A DNA stretch of 64,000 nt from Gibbula magus. Lineage: Eukaryota; Mollusca; Gastropoda; Trochida; Trochidae. The position numbers and the translations under genes were made by a program. The number at the start of each line of letters is the position of its first letter. Position 1 is the stretch's first letter. Location: positions 70,218,075 to 70,282,074 of the forward strand of contig OW388294.1 in the NCBI GenBank assembly GCA_936450465.1, given 5' to 3'. The notes beneath the pieces were generated by a model. It ran no database searches. It was not told the DNA's origin and was given only the letters and a program-made list of their open reading frames with translations. Positions 62,995 through 64,000 of the stretch are shown piece after piece.

Positions 62995-63935
62995 TGACAT
63001 GATCCCCCACCGCAAATTAATACTTCAAAATTGAAAAATAATGTCAAGATCAACTAAATTGACTGTCGAACATGTCGAAAAATTGAAAGTTCCACTGTGA
63101 CCTTGAGAATAATGTGAAGGTCACTAAAATCTAATCAGCTCTTTGTCTTCCCTAGGAGGTGCTTTGTGTAAGATATGATGAAATTCTAGTGAATGGTTCT
63201 TGAGATATCCTGCTGACAAGCTTTACATGTATATTATTATGTCGAAAAATTCAAAGTTCCACTGTGACCTTGAGAATAATGTCAAGGTCGCTAAAATCTA
63301 ATTAGCCCTTTGTCTTCCTTAGCAGGTGCTTTGTGTAAGATCTGATGAAATTTCGGTGAACGGTTCTTGAGATATCCCACTGACAAGCTTTACATGCACA
63401 TTAACATGTCGAAAAATTCAAAGTTCCACTGTGACCTTGAGAATTATGTCAAGGTCACTAAAATCTAATCAGCTCGCCGTCTTCCCTAGGAGGTGCTGTG
63501 TAAAAGAAATGATGGAATTCCAGTGAATCGCTCTTGGGATATCTTGCTGACAAGCTTTACATGTACATTAACATGTCGAAAAATTCAAAGTTCCACTGTG
63601 ACCTTGAGAATAATGTCAAAGTCACCAAAATCTAATCAGCCTGTCGTCTTTCCTTGGAGAAGCTATGTGTAAGATATGAAGAGAATCCAGCAAATGGTTC
63701 TTGAGATATCCCGCTGACAGGGATAAAATGACAAAGTCTCGTTGTGACCTTGAAATGAAGGTCAAGGTCACAAACCTGTGTAGGAACATTACTCTCCCTA
63801 TGATGAACCCGTATGCAAAATATGAAAAGAATCCAGTGAACAGTATTTGAGTTATTCCATTTCGTAAGGACTGACGTATGGACGGACGCAGCCGAATACT
63901 ATATCCCGGGCTTCGCGCTAAACGTGCGGCGGGGG
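62995..63935. mobile_element. TIR element with about five internal modules of 167 bp
   Basis: The ends are TGATCCCCCACCGC (about 63000) and GCGGCGGGGGATGA (about 63922-63935). Modules carry TGTCGAAAAATTCAAAGTTC, CACTGTGACCTTGAGAATAA, GTCAAGGTCAC and CTTGAGATATCC. Next to the right end is GTATGGACGGACGCAGCCGA. Same layout as the elements at 6631 and 33553. Confidence 0.7.
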
Positions 63936-64000
63936 ATGACAAAATTATAATTATAAAAGCTTCATTAATTATAAAAGCTTCATTAATTATAATGATGTTT

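Larger units (their letters stand above)
49058..64000. other. Upstream NBEA intron, 5' exon not found
   Basis: Almost 15 kb to the right edge with no recognisable upstream NBEA exon. Mobile elements and satellites listed separately fill much of it. The remaining stretches (49060-50170, 53460-54990, 55310-56385, 59640-60820, 61830-62540) are AT-rich unique sequence where I see no gene. Confidence 0.7.

Overview
This is an animal (metazoan) genomic window, most likely from a mollusc. It is AT-rich and intron-rich, and it carries tRNA-derived SINEs, CR1/L2-type LINE tails and several families of short DNA elements of a kind common in bivalve and gastropod genomes. The taxonomic call is inference from repeat style and protein similarity, not from a marker gene.

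The only protein-coding gene I can support is the neurobeachin gene (NBEA/LRBA family; rugose in Drosophila). It lies on the minus strand and crosses both edges of the window. I resolve 36 consecutive internal coding exons between 49057 and 3871. All 36 have AG/GT boundaries and compatible phases, and they sum to 6060 nt (2020 codons) with no stop or phase break. In protein order they encode the end of the N-terminal armadillo-like region (exons 1-3), the concanavalin A/LamG-like lectin domain (exons 4-9), the long DUF4704-type alpha-solenoid (exons 10-20), a linker with a probable PKA-RII anchoring helix (exon 21), a second helical block (exons 22-26), a disordered acidic linker made of four skippable exons (27-30), the DUF1088 region (30-35) and the first strands of the PH-BEACH module (36). 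The start codon and first exons lie beyond base 64000. The rest of PH-BEACH and the WD40 domain lie beyond base 1. Exon numbers here count within the window only.

Layout: 1-3870 is intron with a 23-bp minisatellite, a SINE fragment and a 41-bp inverted repeat. 3871-32837 is the exon-dense part, whose introns hold DNA elements, SINEs, a LINE tail and a 1.2-kb 19-bp array. 32838-48930 is one 16-kb intron. 48931-49057 is the most 5' exon seen. 49058-64000 is upstream intron, dominated by a hairpin-ended element, a TTAA-flanked element pair, a 3.25-kb satellite with a 56-bp unit, a full-length SINE and a modular TIR element.

Points of most interest: tandem arrays that abut splice sites at four exons, one of which copies the splice acceptor itself about 20 times; an alternative donor giving a 22-residue in-frame insert; a run of four 1-1 phase cassette exons; a broken partial copy of exon 9; a pair of unclassified elements with hairpin ends that carry perfect DR1 nuclear-receptor motifs; and an orphan, exon-like sequence in the 16-kb intron.
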